Part shown: piece after piece, positions 16,799 to 25,497 of the stretch
Layout: each line of letters begins with the position of its first letter
Position numbering within the stretch: the stretch's first letter is position 1
Assembly (NCBI RefSeq): GCF_022429625.1
Contig: NZ_CP092483.1
Coordinates: forward strand, 682,001-746,000
DNA length: 64,000 nt
Source: Devosia lacusdianchii
GTDB taxonomy: Bacteria; Pseudomonadota; Alphaproteobacteria; Rhizobiales; Devosiaceae
Direction: 5' to 3'
The notes under the pieces: generated by a model
What the model was told of the DNA's origin: nothing
Databases searched by the model: none
What the model saw: the letters and a program-made list of their open reading frames with translations, nothing else
Translations under genes and position numbers: made by a program

Positions 16799-18925
16799 AT
16801 GAGCGATCTGCCCGAACCAAAACCCCGCGCATGGACCCGCTGGCTCACCCTGACCGGCTTCACCCTCTTCGTCCTCGCCTGCGCCGGCGCCATCCAGCTC
16901 AACTCCACCATTGTGGGCATCACCGCCACCCTGCCTCCAACGCCCGACATCGCCACGCTGCCGGTCTCCGTCGCCGTCACCGACCGCGACGGGGCGCTCC
17001 TGCGGCCCTTCACCACATCAGACGGACGCTGGCGCCTCCCGGTCGACCGCACCGCCGTCGACCCGCGTTTCCTCGCCATGCTCATCGCCTATGAAGACCG
17101 TGGTTTTGCTGACCATGGCGGCATTGCCTGGAACTCCATGCTGCGCGCTGCCGGGCAATATGTCGGGGCAGGCGGTCGTGTCGTCTCCGGTGGTTCCACC
17201 CTGACCATGCAGGTCGCTCGCCTCATCGAAGGCGAGCCCACCCGCAATGTCTGGGGCAAGCTGCGCCAGATGGTCCATGCCAACCAGCTTGAGCAGGAGC
17301 TCGACAAGGATCAGATCCTCGACCTCTACCTGACCCTCGCCCCCTATGGCGGCAATATCGAAGGCATTCGCGCCGCCAGCCTCGCCTATTTCGGCAAGGA
17401 GCCAACCCGCCTCACCACCGCCGAGGCGGCGCTCCTGGTGGCTCTCCCACAGTCGCCCGAGGCCCGCCGCCCCGACCGCGACCCCCGCGCCGCCGAGGCC
17501 AGCCGCAATATGGTGTTGGACCGCCTCGTCGCCATGGGCGCTCTGCCCAGCGAAGAGGCCATCGCCGCCAAGCTCGAACCGGTGCCCACGGCCCGCCGCG
17601 GTTTCCCCATGCTCGCAGCTCACATGGCCGAGCAGGCGCTGAAGGCGCAACCCGCCGCGCGCGCCATCGAACTGACCATCGACAAGCGCCTTCAGGACGC
17701 CCTCGAACGCCTCGGCACCGCCCGCGCCCGTCTCATCGATCCAAAGGTCTCGGTCGCCATCGTCGCCGCAGATATCGACACCGGAGAAGTCCTGGCCTCT
17801 GTTGGTTCGGCCGGCCTGCTCGCCACCGAAAGTGCCGGCTTCGTCGACATGACCAGCGCCATACGCTCCCCCGGCTCGACCCTCAAGCCGCTGATCTATG
17901 GCCTAGCCTTCGAACTCGGCCTCGCCCATCCCGAAAGCCTGATCGAAGATCGCCCCACCGCCTTTGGCGGCTACGTCCCGGTCAATTTCGACGGCTTCAG
18001 CCGCGGCACCGTCACCATCCACGATGCGCTGACGGAATCGCTCAATATCCCCGCCGTCGTCGTCCTCGATGCCGTCGGTCCCGCGCGCCTGGTCTCCCGC
18101 CTGCGCCGCGCCCACGCCGACCCGCGCCTGCCGGTCAACACGGCGCCCAGCCTGGCCGTCGGTTTGGGTGGTGTCGGCATCAGCCTGCGCGATCTGGTCT
18201 CGGTCTATGCTGCCATCGCCAATGCCGGCACGCCGATAGACCTGCATGATGGCGTCAAACCGCCAGCAGACGACCAGCATGCTGGCAGCAATCCGTCGGT
18301 GCTTGACCCGGTTTCTGCCTGGTACGTGTCCGATATTCTCGCCGACGTGCCGCCGCCGCTCAACGGCTCCCCCGGCCGCATCGCTTACAAAACCGGCACC
18401 TCCTACGGCTATCGCGACGGCTGGGCCATTGGTTTTGATGGCAAAACCGTCATCGGCGTCTGGGTCGGCCGCCCCGACGGCGCCCCGGTTCCCGGCCTCT
18501 CCGGCATCACCGGCGCGGCCCCCATTCTGTTCGAAGCCTTCGACCGCCTCGGCAGCCGCAAAGCCCCGCTTCCCAAGGCGCCGCCGGGTGTCGTCTTCGC
18601 CTCAAACACCCAGCTTCCCGGGCCTTTGCGCCGCTTCCGCCACCCCGATGAGGGCCTGGTTGCCCGCGATGCCGCCCCCGAAATCGCCTTCCCCGGCGAT
18701 GGTGTCGATGTCGATCTGGGCCTGACGTCCGGCGATATCTCGCCCCTGATGGTCAAGGTCCGCAATGGCGTGCCACCCTTCACCTTCTTCGCCAATGGCG
18801 CCCCGTTCGGCCGGCCCGAATTTGCCCGCCAAAGCACCTGGTCCCCCGATGGTCCGGGCTTCGTAACGCTGTCCGTGGTCGACGCCGAGGGGCGCGGCGA
18901 TACGGTGACGGTCTTCCTCAACTAA
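16799..18925 (+). CDS. pbpC: Penicillin-binding protein 1C
   Basis: 708 residues. One N-terminal TM anchor (about residues 17-33) is followed by a GT51 transglycosylase domain with the catalytic EDRGFADH (Glu99) and GGSTLTMQ. The transpeptidase domain has S-x-x-K as SPGSTLKP (Ser360, Lys363), ESLN as the second motif and KTGTSYGYRD (Lys531). A C-terminal BiPBP_C domain, beta rich and ending TVTVFLN, is typical of PBP1C. It polymerises and cross-links peptidoglycan in the periplasm. The pairing with an alpha-2-macroglobulin gene is the well-known yfhM-pbpC arrangement, proposed to combine protease trapping with wall repair. The 3' end overlaps the convergent LacI gene by 8 bases. Confidence 0.93.
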   Translation: MSDLPEPKPRAWTRWLTLTGFTLFVLACAGAIQLNSTIVGITATLPPTPDIATLPVSVAVTDRDGALLRPFTTSDGRWRLPVDRTAVDPRFLAMLIAYEDRGFADHGGIAWNSMLRAAGQYVGAGGRVVSGGSTLTMQVARLIEGEPTRNVWGKLRQMVHANQLEQELDKDQILDLYLTLAPYGGNIEGIRAASLAYFGKEPTRLTTAEAALLVALPQSPEARRPDRDPRAAEASRNMVLDRLVAMGALPSEEAIAAKLEPVPTARRGFPMLAAHMAEQALKAQPAARAIELTIDKRLQDALERLGTARARLIDPKVSVAIVAADIDTGEVLASVGSAGLLATESAGFVDMTSAIRSPGSTLKPLIYGLAFELGLAHPESLIEDRPTAFGGYVPVNFDGFSRGTVTIHDALTESLNIPAVVVLDAVGPARLVSRLRRAHADPRLPVNTAPSLAVGLGGVGISLRDLVSVYAAIANAGTPIDLHDGVKPPADDQHAGSNPSVLDPVSAWYVSDILADVPPPLNGSPGRIAYKTGTSYGYRDGWAIGFDGKTVIGVWVGRPDGAPVPGLSGITGAAPILFEAFDRLGSRKAPLPKAPPGVVFASNTQLPGPLRRFRHPDEGLVARDAAPEIAFPGDGVDVDLGLTSGDISPLMVKVRNGVPPFTFFANGAPFGRPEFARQSTWSPDGPGFVTLSVVDAEGRGDTVTVFLN

Positions 18926-19928
18926 GCCGTTTGCAGGACGTTCCCGGCACAAATTTAGGTGCCAGAACAAAGTCTTGCGCGGGGTCGGCGGCACCTTCCG
19001 GGCTCATGATGCGATACAGGATGCGCCGCGCGATGATCCCGCCCAGCTTCATCGTGTCCTGGATCACCATGGTGATCCTCGGGGTGATCACGCTGCTCCA
19101 CTGCACATCGTCGATCATGGCCAGCGATATATCTTCCGGGCAGTTGAAGCCCAGTTCCTGCATGGCCTGTAGCGCCGCTAACGCCACCGCATTATTGGCG
19201 CCCAATATCGCGGTCGGCCGGTCCGGCTGGATCAGCAGGCGCATCGCCGCCTCATAGCCGGCGCCCCGGGTAAACTGACCATCGACCACGAAATTGGGGT
19301 TCACCTCCACCCCGGCGCTGGCCATTGTATCCATGAAGCCCCGCAGGCGTTCCGATGCCGTGTTCATATGCTTCGGGCCGGCAATGAAGGCGATGCGACG
19401 GTGACCGAGTTGCAGCAGGTGCTCGGTTAGCATGGCCCCGGCCAGGTGGTTATCCGAGCCGACGAAGTCGCGCTCGATGCCATGCACCTTCTGGTCGAAG
19501 CACACGGTCGGTATGCGCAGCCCCTGGATGAAGTCGACATAATCCTGATCGTGGCCGGACGGCGCTAGCGCCAGCCCGGCGACCTTGAGACCCGTCAGGT
19601 GATCAACCAGTGCACGTTCACGGTCGATTTTGCCAGACGAGTCGGTGATGAGCACGAAGTGGTTGTGCTCAATGGCATAGTTTTCGAGCTCGCGGCGGAT
19701 ATCGCCAAAGAACGGGTTACCCACATTGCCGACCACAAAGCCGATCAGCCGGCTGCGCCCTCGCGCTAAGCTCTGCGCCAAGGGGTCGGCTACATAGCCA
19801 ACGGTCTGTACGGCATCGCGAATTCGCTCGAGCGTCTTCTGGCTCACGCGTCCCGGATTGCTCAGCGCGAGCGACACCGTAGAGACTGAAACGTCGGCCA
19901 GTTTGGCAACATCGCGAATTGTAGCCAT
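18918..19928 (-). CDS. LacI-family regulator of the fucosidase/importer locus
   Basis: 336 residues. The HTH is at the extreme N-terminus (TIRDVAKLADVSVSTVSLALS), the hinge PLAQSLARGRS follows, and the type I periplasmic-binding fold (IGFVVGNVGNPFFGDIRREL onward) makes up the rest. It diverges from the GH29 gene. The intergenic region carries an 18-bp perfect palindrome in front of the fucosidase and a degenerate copy next to this gene's own start, which points to control of both directions. The likely inducer is fucose or a fucosyl sugar, inferred from the neighbours. Confidence 0.88.
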   Translation of the reverse strand: MATIRDVAKLADVSVSTVSLALSNPGRVSQKTLERIRDAVQTVGYVADPLAQSLARGRSRLIGFVVGNVGNPFFGDIRRELENYAIEHNHFVLITDSSGKIDRERALVDHLTGLKVAGLALAPSGHDQDYVDFIQGLRIPTVCFDQKVHGIERDFVGSDNHLAGAMLTEHLLQLGHRRIAFIAGPKHMNTASERLRGFMDTMASAGVEVNPNFVVDGQFTRGAGYEAAMRLLIQPDRPTAILGANNAVALAALQAMQELGFNCPEDISLAMIDDVQWSSVITPRITMVIQDTMKLGGIIARRILYRIMSPEGAADPAQDFVLAPKFVPGTSCKRLS

Positions 19929-19932
19929 TACA

Positions 19933-19950
19933 TTGTCGAACCGCTTCTAT
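19933..19950. promoter_or_regulatory. Degenerate LacI operator next to the regulator's own start
   Basis: TGTCGAACCGCTTCTATG matches 14 of 18 positions of the perfect palindrome at 20098. It covers the ribosome-site region 5-22 bases before the LacI start codon (19928), consistent with autorepression. Confidence 0.5.
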
Positions 19951-20097
19951 GACTTTGGTGGCAGGCAAATGCCTGCCTGCACCCATGAATGTACCTTTGG
20001 ATACCTAGCATTCGCTCGCCATTCTGCAAGAGAAATCTCCGATGACGAGGGCTGAGATAAAGTGACTTGACTCTCCAGTCGTCCCAAATCAGATTGC

Positions 20098-20115
20098 TAT
20101 CGAACCGGTTCGATA
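20098..20115. promoter_or_regulatory. 18-bp LacI operator in front of the GH29 gene
   Basis: TATCGAACCGGTTCGATA is a perfect palindrome with the CCGG centre common in LacI operators. It lies 23 bases before the chosen fucosidase start and therefore argues against a start at 20067. Confidence 0.75.
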
Positions 20116-20138
20116 TGTGTTTGACGCGAAGCCGGCAG

Positions 20139-21473
20139 ATGGAGGAAGCATTGGATAGCGCTCTGGTAAGCAGCGGTCGTGTCGACACGTCGGGTGGAAA
20201 AGTATGGTTCACCGATGACCGCTTCGGCATGTTCATTCACTTCGGCCTCTATGCAGGTGCGGCGCGCCACGAATGGGTGCAGCACCGCGAGGAGATTTCG
20301 ACCGAGGACTACGCCAAGTATTTCGAGAACTTTAATCCCGACCTCTATGACCCGCGCGAATGGGCGCGTCACGCTCGTGAGGCGGGCATGAAATATGTGG
20401 TGCTGACGGCTAAGCACCACGAAGGCTTCGCGCTCTGGGATAGCCAGTACACCGACTACAAGGCGACCAATACGCCCTACGGTAAGGACCTGTTGAAGCC
20501 CTATGTCGAGGCGTTCCGTGCCGAGGGGCTGAAGGTCGGCTTCTACTATTCGCTGATCGACTGGCACCACGCCGATTTCCCCATCGACGGCATTCATCCG
20601 CTGCGCAACCACCCCGATGCGATCGAGATGAACAAGACCCGCGATGTCCGCAAATATGCGGAATACATGCGCAATCAGGTCACCGAACTGCTGACCAATT
20701 TCGGCGAGATTTCCGTCATCTGGTTCGATTTCAGCTATCCCAAGCGCGAATATCGCGGCATGCCCGGCAAGGGCCGCAATGATTGGGAAAGCGAAGAGCT
20801 GATTGGTCTCGTCCGCCAGTTGCAGCCCAATATCATCGTCGGTGACCGCCTCGACCTTCCGACCGATGGCAATTTCCCCAAGGATCTGGCGACCCCCGAG
20901 CAGTACACGCCGCGCGTTGCTCCCACCATCGACGGCAAGCCGGTGCGCTGGGAAGTCTGCCACACCTTCAGTGGCTCCTGGGGTTATCACCGCGACGAAA
21001 CCACCTGGAAGGATGCGGGTCAGCTCATCAACATCCTGATCGACACCGTCTCGCTTGGCGGCAATCTGCTGATGAATGTCGGGCCCACCGGCCGCGGTGC
21101 CTTCGACAAGCGTGCCATCGCAGCACTCGAAACCTATGGCGAGTGGCTGCACGTCAACGGCCGCTCCATCTACGGCGCGGGTGCTTCGGAATTCACGGCG
21201 CCGAATGGCTGCAAGTTCACCCAGTCCGGCAACCGGCTCTATGTGCACGTGCAGACCTGGCCCTTCCGGCACATCCACATCCCGGGCCTGGGCGGCAAGG
21301 TTAAGTATGCCCAGTTCCTGCATGACGGCAGCGAGATCCACTGGCTCGATCCAAAGGCCGACGTGGACTCCAATATCGGCGTAGCCGTGGGTGATGGTAT
21401 CCTCACGCTCGAACTGCCGGTCATCAAGCCGGACGTGGTCGTGCCGGTGATCGAGCTGATCCTCAATCCGTGA
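20139..21473 (+). CDS. GH29 alpha-L-fucosidase (first of two)
   Basis: 444 residues, no signal peptide. The N-terminal catalytic barrel has FGMFIHFGLYAG, KYVVLTAKHHEGFALWDS (the conserved His-His) and VIWFDFSYPK with the nucleophile Asp197. GSWGYHRDE and GNLLMNVGPTGRG are further GH29 signatures. The C-terminal third is beta rich. It hydrolyses terminal alpha-L-fucose in the cytoplasm after uptake. I use ATG 20139; TTG 20151 has a better-placed GGAGG and is a serious alternative. It is the first gene of a run through 28083 and is controlled by the LacI operator just upstream. Confidence 0.88.
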   Translation: MEEALDSALVSSGRVDTSGGKVWFTDDRFGMFIHFGLYAGAARHEWVQHREEISTEDYAKYFENFNPDLYDPREWARHAREAGMKYVVLTAKHHEGFALWDSQYTDYKATNTPYGKDLLKPYVEAFRAEGLKVGFYYSLIDWHHADFPIDGIHPLRNHPDAIEMNKTRDVRKYAEYMRNQVTELLTNFGEISVIWFDFSYPKREYRGMPGKGRNDWESEELIGLVRQLQPNIIVGDRLDLPTDGNFPKDLATPEQYTPRVAPTIDGKPVRWEVCHTFSGSWGYHRDETTWKDAGQLINILIDTVSLGGNLLMNVGPTGRGAFDKRAIAALETYGEWLHVNGRSIYGAGASEFTAPNGCKFTQSGNRLYVHVQTWPFRHIHIPGLGGKVKYAQFLHDGSEIHWLDPKADVDSNIGVAVGDGILTLELPVIKPDVVVPVIELILNP

Positions 21474-21483
21474 TGCGTGCGGC

Positions 21484-22269
21484 ATGAGCATCGAAGAAGA
21501 GCTGTTCGCCACGATGACGCCGGTCATTGCCGAACTCGCCGAAAGCGGGAACGGAGCGGTGTCTTTGGGTGGCTCGCGGGCCAAGCGCCGGTCGGATACG
21601 CAGTCGGATTACGATTTCCGCGTCTATGCCGACCAGTTCAAGGGCCCCGAGCTCAGGCAGACCAAGGCCTGGCAGCAATTTGATGCCGTTCTGCAGGGTT
21701 GGGAGGCAAAGGGGCTGCGCCTGGATGGTGTCTGGGCCCGCCGCTATGCCAGCGTCCAGTCAGACCTGGACGCCTGGGTGGAAGGCCGGGGTGTCCCCAA
21801 GCACTACGAGTGGACCATTTGGGGCTACCACCTCCCCACGGACCTGGCGCACCAGCAGATCATCGCCGATCCGCTGGGCATCCTGGCGGGCTGGAAGGCC
21901 CAGCTCGCCACCTATCCCGATGCGTTGCGGACGTCGATCATCGACCAGAACCTCGAGGTGCTGCGCTACTGGGCTGCCGATTACCACTATGCCAGCAAGG
22001 TCACCCGCCGCGATTTGGTGTTTCTGGTCGGCCTGACCGGCAAGCTGGTGAACGCCATCCTTCACGTCGTCTTCGCCGTCAACCGTACCTACTACCCCGG
22101 CGATGGCTGGAACCTGGAGATCGCAAAGGACCTGGCGCGTCTTCCAGCCGACTTCATCGCTCGCATGACGTCCGTGTTGCAGCCTGGCAATGACGCCGAT
22201 TGCTGGCAGCGGCAGCGCCTGGCCCTGATCGCTCTGATCGCCGATCTGGAGGCCCTGACCATCGACTAA
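21484..22269 (+). CDS. Nucleotidyltransferase-fold protein (DUF4037-like) in the fucosidase operon
   Basis: 261 residues. The N-terminus has the polymerase-beta-type signature G30-S31 in LGGSRAKRRSD, followed by SDYDFRVY with metal ligands Asp42 and Asp44. A helical C-terminal half (from about residue 100) contains WTIWGYHLPTDLAH and a long segment around the RRDLVFLVGLTGKLVNAILH region, resembling DUF4037 proteins and antibiotic nucleotidyltransferases. The reaction would be NMP transfer to a hydroxyl of a small molecule, RNA or protein. It lies 10 bases after the GH29 gene and 106 before the importer's binding-protein gene, all on one strand. No toxin or antitoxin partner is visible. Substrate unknown. 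Confidence 0.75.
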   Translation: MSIEEELFATMTPVIAELAESGNGAVSLGGSRAKRRSDTQSDYDFRVYADQFKGPELRQTKAWQQFDAVLQGWEAKGLRLDGVWARRYASVQSDLDAWVEGRGVPKHYEWTIWGYHLPTDLAHQQIIADPLGILAGWKAQLATYPDALRTSIIDQNLEVLRYWAADYHYASKVTRRDLVFLVGLTGKLVNAILHVVFAVNRTYYPGDGWNLEIAKDLARLPADFIARMTSVLQPGNDADCWQRQRLALIALIADLEALTID

Positions 22270-22375
22270 TGCCGCGAACTCTCGCCCTGCGAGGAGCGGG
22301 CGGGGGAGTGAGCAAACGAAAAACGTGCCGAACCAAAGCCAACAACAAACCAACAGTCACTGAGGAGGAACTATC

Positions 22376-23593
22376 GTGAAACTATCTCTTATCTTGGCGG
22401 GCGCCGCCCTGGTGGGCAGCTCGGTCTTTGCCATCCAGGTTCAGGCCCAGGATGCCCCGGTCAATCTGACCTGGCAGATGTGGGGCGACGAGAAGGACAC
22501 CGCGCTCTGGGAAAGCCTGGCCGCGCTGGTGACTGAGGAATATCCAAACATTACCGTGACCCCGCAGATTTCCGGCTGGACCGACTACTGGACCCGCCTG
22601 CCGGTGCTGGCCTCGTCGGGTCAGATTGCCGACCTGGTCGCCATGCAGTCCATGCGCATGCCCAGCTTCTATTCGATCCTGGAGCCGCTCAATCCGCATT
22701 TCGAGGGGGATAGCTTCGATCTCGCTCCGTTCGAACCGTCGATTATCAGTGGCCTGTCGCATGACGGCACGTCCTATGCGCTGCCCTATGACGTCGGCCC
22801 GTGGCTGGTCTTCTACAACCGGGACAAGTTCGCCGAGGCCGGTGTGGCCGAGCCCGCGCCGGATTGGACCTTCGATGACTTCAAGGCGGCAGCGCAGAAG
22901 CTGACCAGCGGCGAAAACTACGGCTATGCCACTCAGGCCTTCGATTTCATTGCCGGACCCGTCTCGCTCGGCGCCGAATACTTCAACGACGCCAACCAGT
23001 TCGATCTGACCAATGCCAGCTATGTCGCCGATGTCGGCAAGTTTGCCGACCTGGTTGCCGTGGATAAGGCTTCGCCGGTCTTTGCGTCCGGCGCTGGTGC
23101 AACCACAGCAAGCGGCCGCTTCGCCTCGGGCAATGCCGCGATGTATATCGATGGCCCGTGGTCGCTGATCTCCACCCAGGGTGCGGTGGACTTCAAGGTT
23201 GGCGTGGCGCCGCTGCCGCGTGGCGAGGGCGAATCGCGCTTCATCACCGCCGGTTCCGGCTGGGGCATCTCGGCGACAAGCGCCAACAAGGAAGCAGCTT
23301 ACAAAGCACTCCAGGTTCTGACTGGCCCCAAGGCAGCAGAAATCCTGGCCTCGGCCGGCCGTGCCCTGCCCGGACGGCTGGCCGAGCAGTCCTTCTGGTA
23401 TGACGTTGCTGCCAAGGACATCAGCGGCACGCGCGAAACGCTGGAGTACTCCTTCGAGCATGCCACGCCGTTCCGCCTCAACGAGAACTGGAACGAGTTC
23501 GAGAACCTGCTGACCCAGTACATGCCGCTGGCCCTGAACGGGGACTCGACGACAGAGGCAGTTCTGGCCGACATCCAGAGCCAGCTTCCGTAA
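22376..23593 (+). CDS. Sugar ABC transporter substrate-binding protein (family 1)
   Basis: 405 residues. The signal peptide MKLSLILAGAALVGSSVFA is followed by VQAQDAPVNLTWQMWGDE, the typical start of CUT1 sugar-binding proteins. The domain contains YALPYDVGPWLVFYNRDKF and GNAAMYIDGPW, both family hallmarks. The start is GTG 22376 with a strong GAGGAGG. It captures an oligosaccharide in the periplasm; two fucosidases in the same locus suggest fucosylated sugars. A long stem-loop follows the gene. Confidence 0.88.
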   Translation: MKLSLILAGAALVGSSVFAIQVQAQDAPVNLTWQMWGDEKDTALWESLAALVTEEYPNITVTPQISGWTDYWTRLPVLASSGQIADLVAMQSMRMPSFYSILEPLNPHFEGDSFDLAPFEPSIISGLSHDGTSYALPYDVGPWLVFYNRDKFAEAGVAEPAPDWTFDDFKAAAQKLTSGENYGYATQAFDFIAGPVSLGAEYFNDANQFDLTNASYVADVGKFADLVAVDKASPVFASGAGATTASGRFASGNAAMYIDGPWSLISTQGAVDFKVGVAPLPRGEGESRFITAGSGWGISATSANKEAAYKALQVLTGPKAAEILASAGRALPGRLAEQSFWYDVAAKDISGTRETLEYSFEHATPFRLNENWNEFENLLTQYMPLALNGDSTTEAVLADIQSQLP

Positions 23594-23601
23594 GTCTCGC
23601 G

Positions 23602-23630
23602 GCACCTGGCCGGCCCGCCCGGCCAGGTGC
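23602..23630 (+). other. Intercistronic stem-loop after the binding-protein gene
   Basis: A 12-bp perfect stem (GCACCTGGCCGG and complement) with a 5-base loop and no T-run. Such hairpins commonly protect the binding-protein mRNA so that it is made in excess over the permeases. Confidence 0.7.
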
Positions 23631-23678
23631 TAACCTGACATTCAGGCATCTGAATTGTCGCCAGAGGGGAGCGTACCC

Positions 23679-24614
23679 GTGGCCGTCATGCACGAAACAG
23701 CCGTAGCCAATGCCGTCCCGGCCAAGCGCCGCAAGAGCCGGCTGGATGCCGGGGAGGGAAGAACGGCGTTCTTCTTCCTCCTGCCTAGCCTGATCGGCGT
23801 CATGCTCTTTCTGGTCTTTCCGATTATCGCCTCGGTGGTCCTCAGCTTCACCAATTGGAAGCTGCTCGGCCAACCCGCTTTCGTCGGCTTCGCCAACTAC
23901 ACGCGGCTATTCACCGCCGACCCGCAATTCTGGCCGGTGCTGCGCAATACGCTGTTCTTCACGGCCGAATATCTGGTGCTGAACATCATTATCTCATTGG
24001 GGCTGGCGGTTTGGATTTCCAGCCTCAAGATGGGGCAGCGATGGTTCCGGGTGATTTTCTTCCTCCCGACTTTCACTCCGGGCATCGCTGTCGCCATCGT
24101 CTGGATGCTCATCTTTGCCCCCGACGGGTTCTTCGACTTCGTCATGAGCTCGCTCTCTATCCATATCCCGAGCATGCTCACCGACCAGACCCTCGCCATG
24201 CAGGCGGTCATCATCGTCTCGCTCTGGGCTGGCGTCGGCTACAACACGGTCCTGTTCAACGCCGCGCTCGACATGGTCCCCGCCAACTACCTCGAGGCCG
24301 CGCGCATCGATGGCGCCTCGGCCTGGGACCGCTTCTGGAAGATCCGACTGCCCTTGATTTCGCCGACGCTGTTCTTCGGCACAGTGATGACGGCGATCAC
24401 CTCGCTTCAGGTTTTCGACCAGATCTACGTCATGACCCGCGGCGGGCCGGGAAACGCCACGGCGACATTGGGCTACGCCATCTACCAGCGCGGCTTTCAG
24501 AATTTCCAGATGGGTTACGCGTCGGCCATCGCCTGGGTGATGTTCGCCATGATCATGGCGCTGACCGCCTTCCAGTTCTGGCTCCAGCGGAAATGGGTGC
24601 ACTATGACAACTAG
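23679..24614 (+). CDS. Sugar ABC transporter permease, MalF type
   Basis: 311 residues from GTG 23679, chosen because GAGGGGAG lies 8 bases upstream; TTG 23655 and ATG 23688 are alternatives. It has six hydrophobic segments, the first at FFFLLPSLIGVMLFLVFPI. The EAA loop, YLEAARIDGASAWDRFWKIRLP, contacts the ATPase. It forms the inner-membrane channel with the next permease, whose start overlaps this gene's end by 11 bases. Confidence 0.9.
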   Translation: MAVMHETAVANAVPAKRRKSRLDAGEGRTAFFFLLPSLIGVMLFLVFPIIASVVLSFTNWKLLGQPAFVGFANYTRLFTADPQFWPVLRNTLFFTAEYLVLNIIISLGLAVWISSLKMGQRWFRVIFFLPTFTPGIAVAIVWMLIFAPDGFFDFVMSSLSIHIPSMLTDQTLAMQAVIIVSLWAGVGYNTVLFNAALDMVPANYLEAARIDGASAWDRFWKIRLPLISPTLFFGTVMTAITSLQVFDQIYVMTRGGPGNATATLGYAIYQRGFQNFQMGYASAIAWVMFAMIMALTAFQFWLQRKWVHYDN

Positions 24615-25464
24615 GGCAAAAGCCAAGGCCGACGCCCAGCGCACGCTGGCGCTGGATATTCTCAATCATGGCGCGCTGGCCCTCGTGGCGCTGCTGTTTC
24701 TCTTCCCGTTCTTCTGGATGGTCTCCAATGCCGTCCGCAGCAATGCGGAAGTGCTGGCCATTCCCGTGCGCATCCTGCCCAACGTGTATGAGTGGGGCAA
24801 CTTCGCTAAGGCCTGGTCGGAACTGCCGTTCGGCAGGTTCTTCCTCAACAGCATGATCGTCTCGGTCAGCGTCACCGTCATCACCGTGGTGGTCTCGTGC
24901 CTCTCCGGCTACGCCTTCGCGCGGCTCAAATTCCCCGGCCGCGATCAATTGCTGATGGCCTATCTGGGAACGCTCATGATCCCCGGCATCATGCTGATCA
25001 TTCCGCTGTTCCTGATCGTCAACAATCTGGGCATGGTGAACACCTTCCAGGGCGTGATCCTGCCCGTCGCTTTCGGCACCTTCGGTTCGTTCCTGCTGCG
25101 CCAGTTCTTCCTCTCCATTCCCTTGGAGCTGGAGGAAGCCGCGCGCATCGACGGCGCCTCTCGGCTCCGTATTCTGGTCAGCATCATCGTGCCGCTGTCG
25201 ATGCCCGCCATCGGCCTATTGTCGCTCTTCACCTTCATTGGTCAGTGGAACAACTTCCTTTGGCCGCTGATCGTGATGACGGGGTCCGATAACGCCACGC
25301 TGCCAGTCGGCCTGACCTATTTCCAGACCCAGCAGGGCACGGCGTGGAACTTCATCATGGCCGGCGCCGCACTCTCAATGATCCCCGGCGTGATCCTGGC
25401 CATCGTGCTGCAAAAGCTCATCTACAACTCGATTGCCTTGAACGCAGGCATGGGCGGGCGCTAG
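24604..25464 (+). CDS. Sugar ABC transporter permease, MalG type
   Basis: 286 residues with six TM segments, beginning LALVALLFLFPFFWMVSNA. The EAA loop is LEEAARIDGASRLRILVSII. The C-terminus GVILAIVLQKLIYNSIALNAGMGGR is characteristic of CUT1 permeases (the motif before it is 'kG..sGa.KG'-like but shortened here). It is the second half of the channel and overlaps the preceding permease gene by 11 bases. Confidence 0.9.
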   Translation: MTTRAKAKADAQRTLALDILNHGALALVALLFLFPFFWMVSNAVRSNAEVLAIPVRILPNVYEWGNFAKAWSELPFGRFFLNSMIVSVSVTVITVVVSCLSGYAFARLKFPGRDQLLMAYLGTLMIPGIMLIIPLFLIVNNLGMVNTFQGVILPVAFGTFGSFLLRQFFLSIPLELEEAARIDGASRLRILVSIIVPLSMPAIGLLSLFTFIGQWNNFLWPLIVMTGSDNATLPVGLTYFQTQQGTAWNFIMAGAALSMIPGVILAIVLQKLIYNSIALNAGMGGR

Positions 25465-25497
25465 GCGCCAGGCCCACAAACCGCAGGGAGCCAGAGT

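Noticed and set aside
20097..21584. 495-codon open frame antisense to the first fucosidase gene
   Set aside because: Overlaps the fucosidase completely plus the LacI operator; the sense protein has all GH29 motifs.
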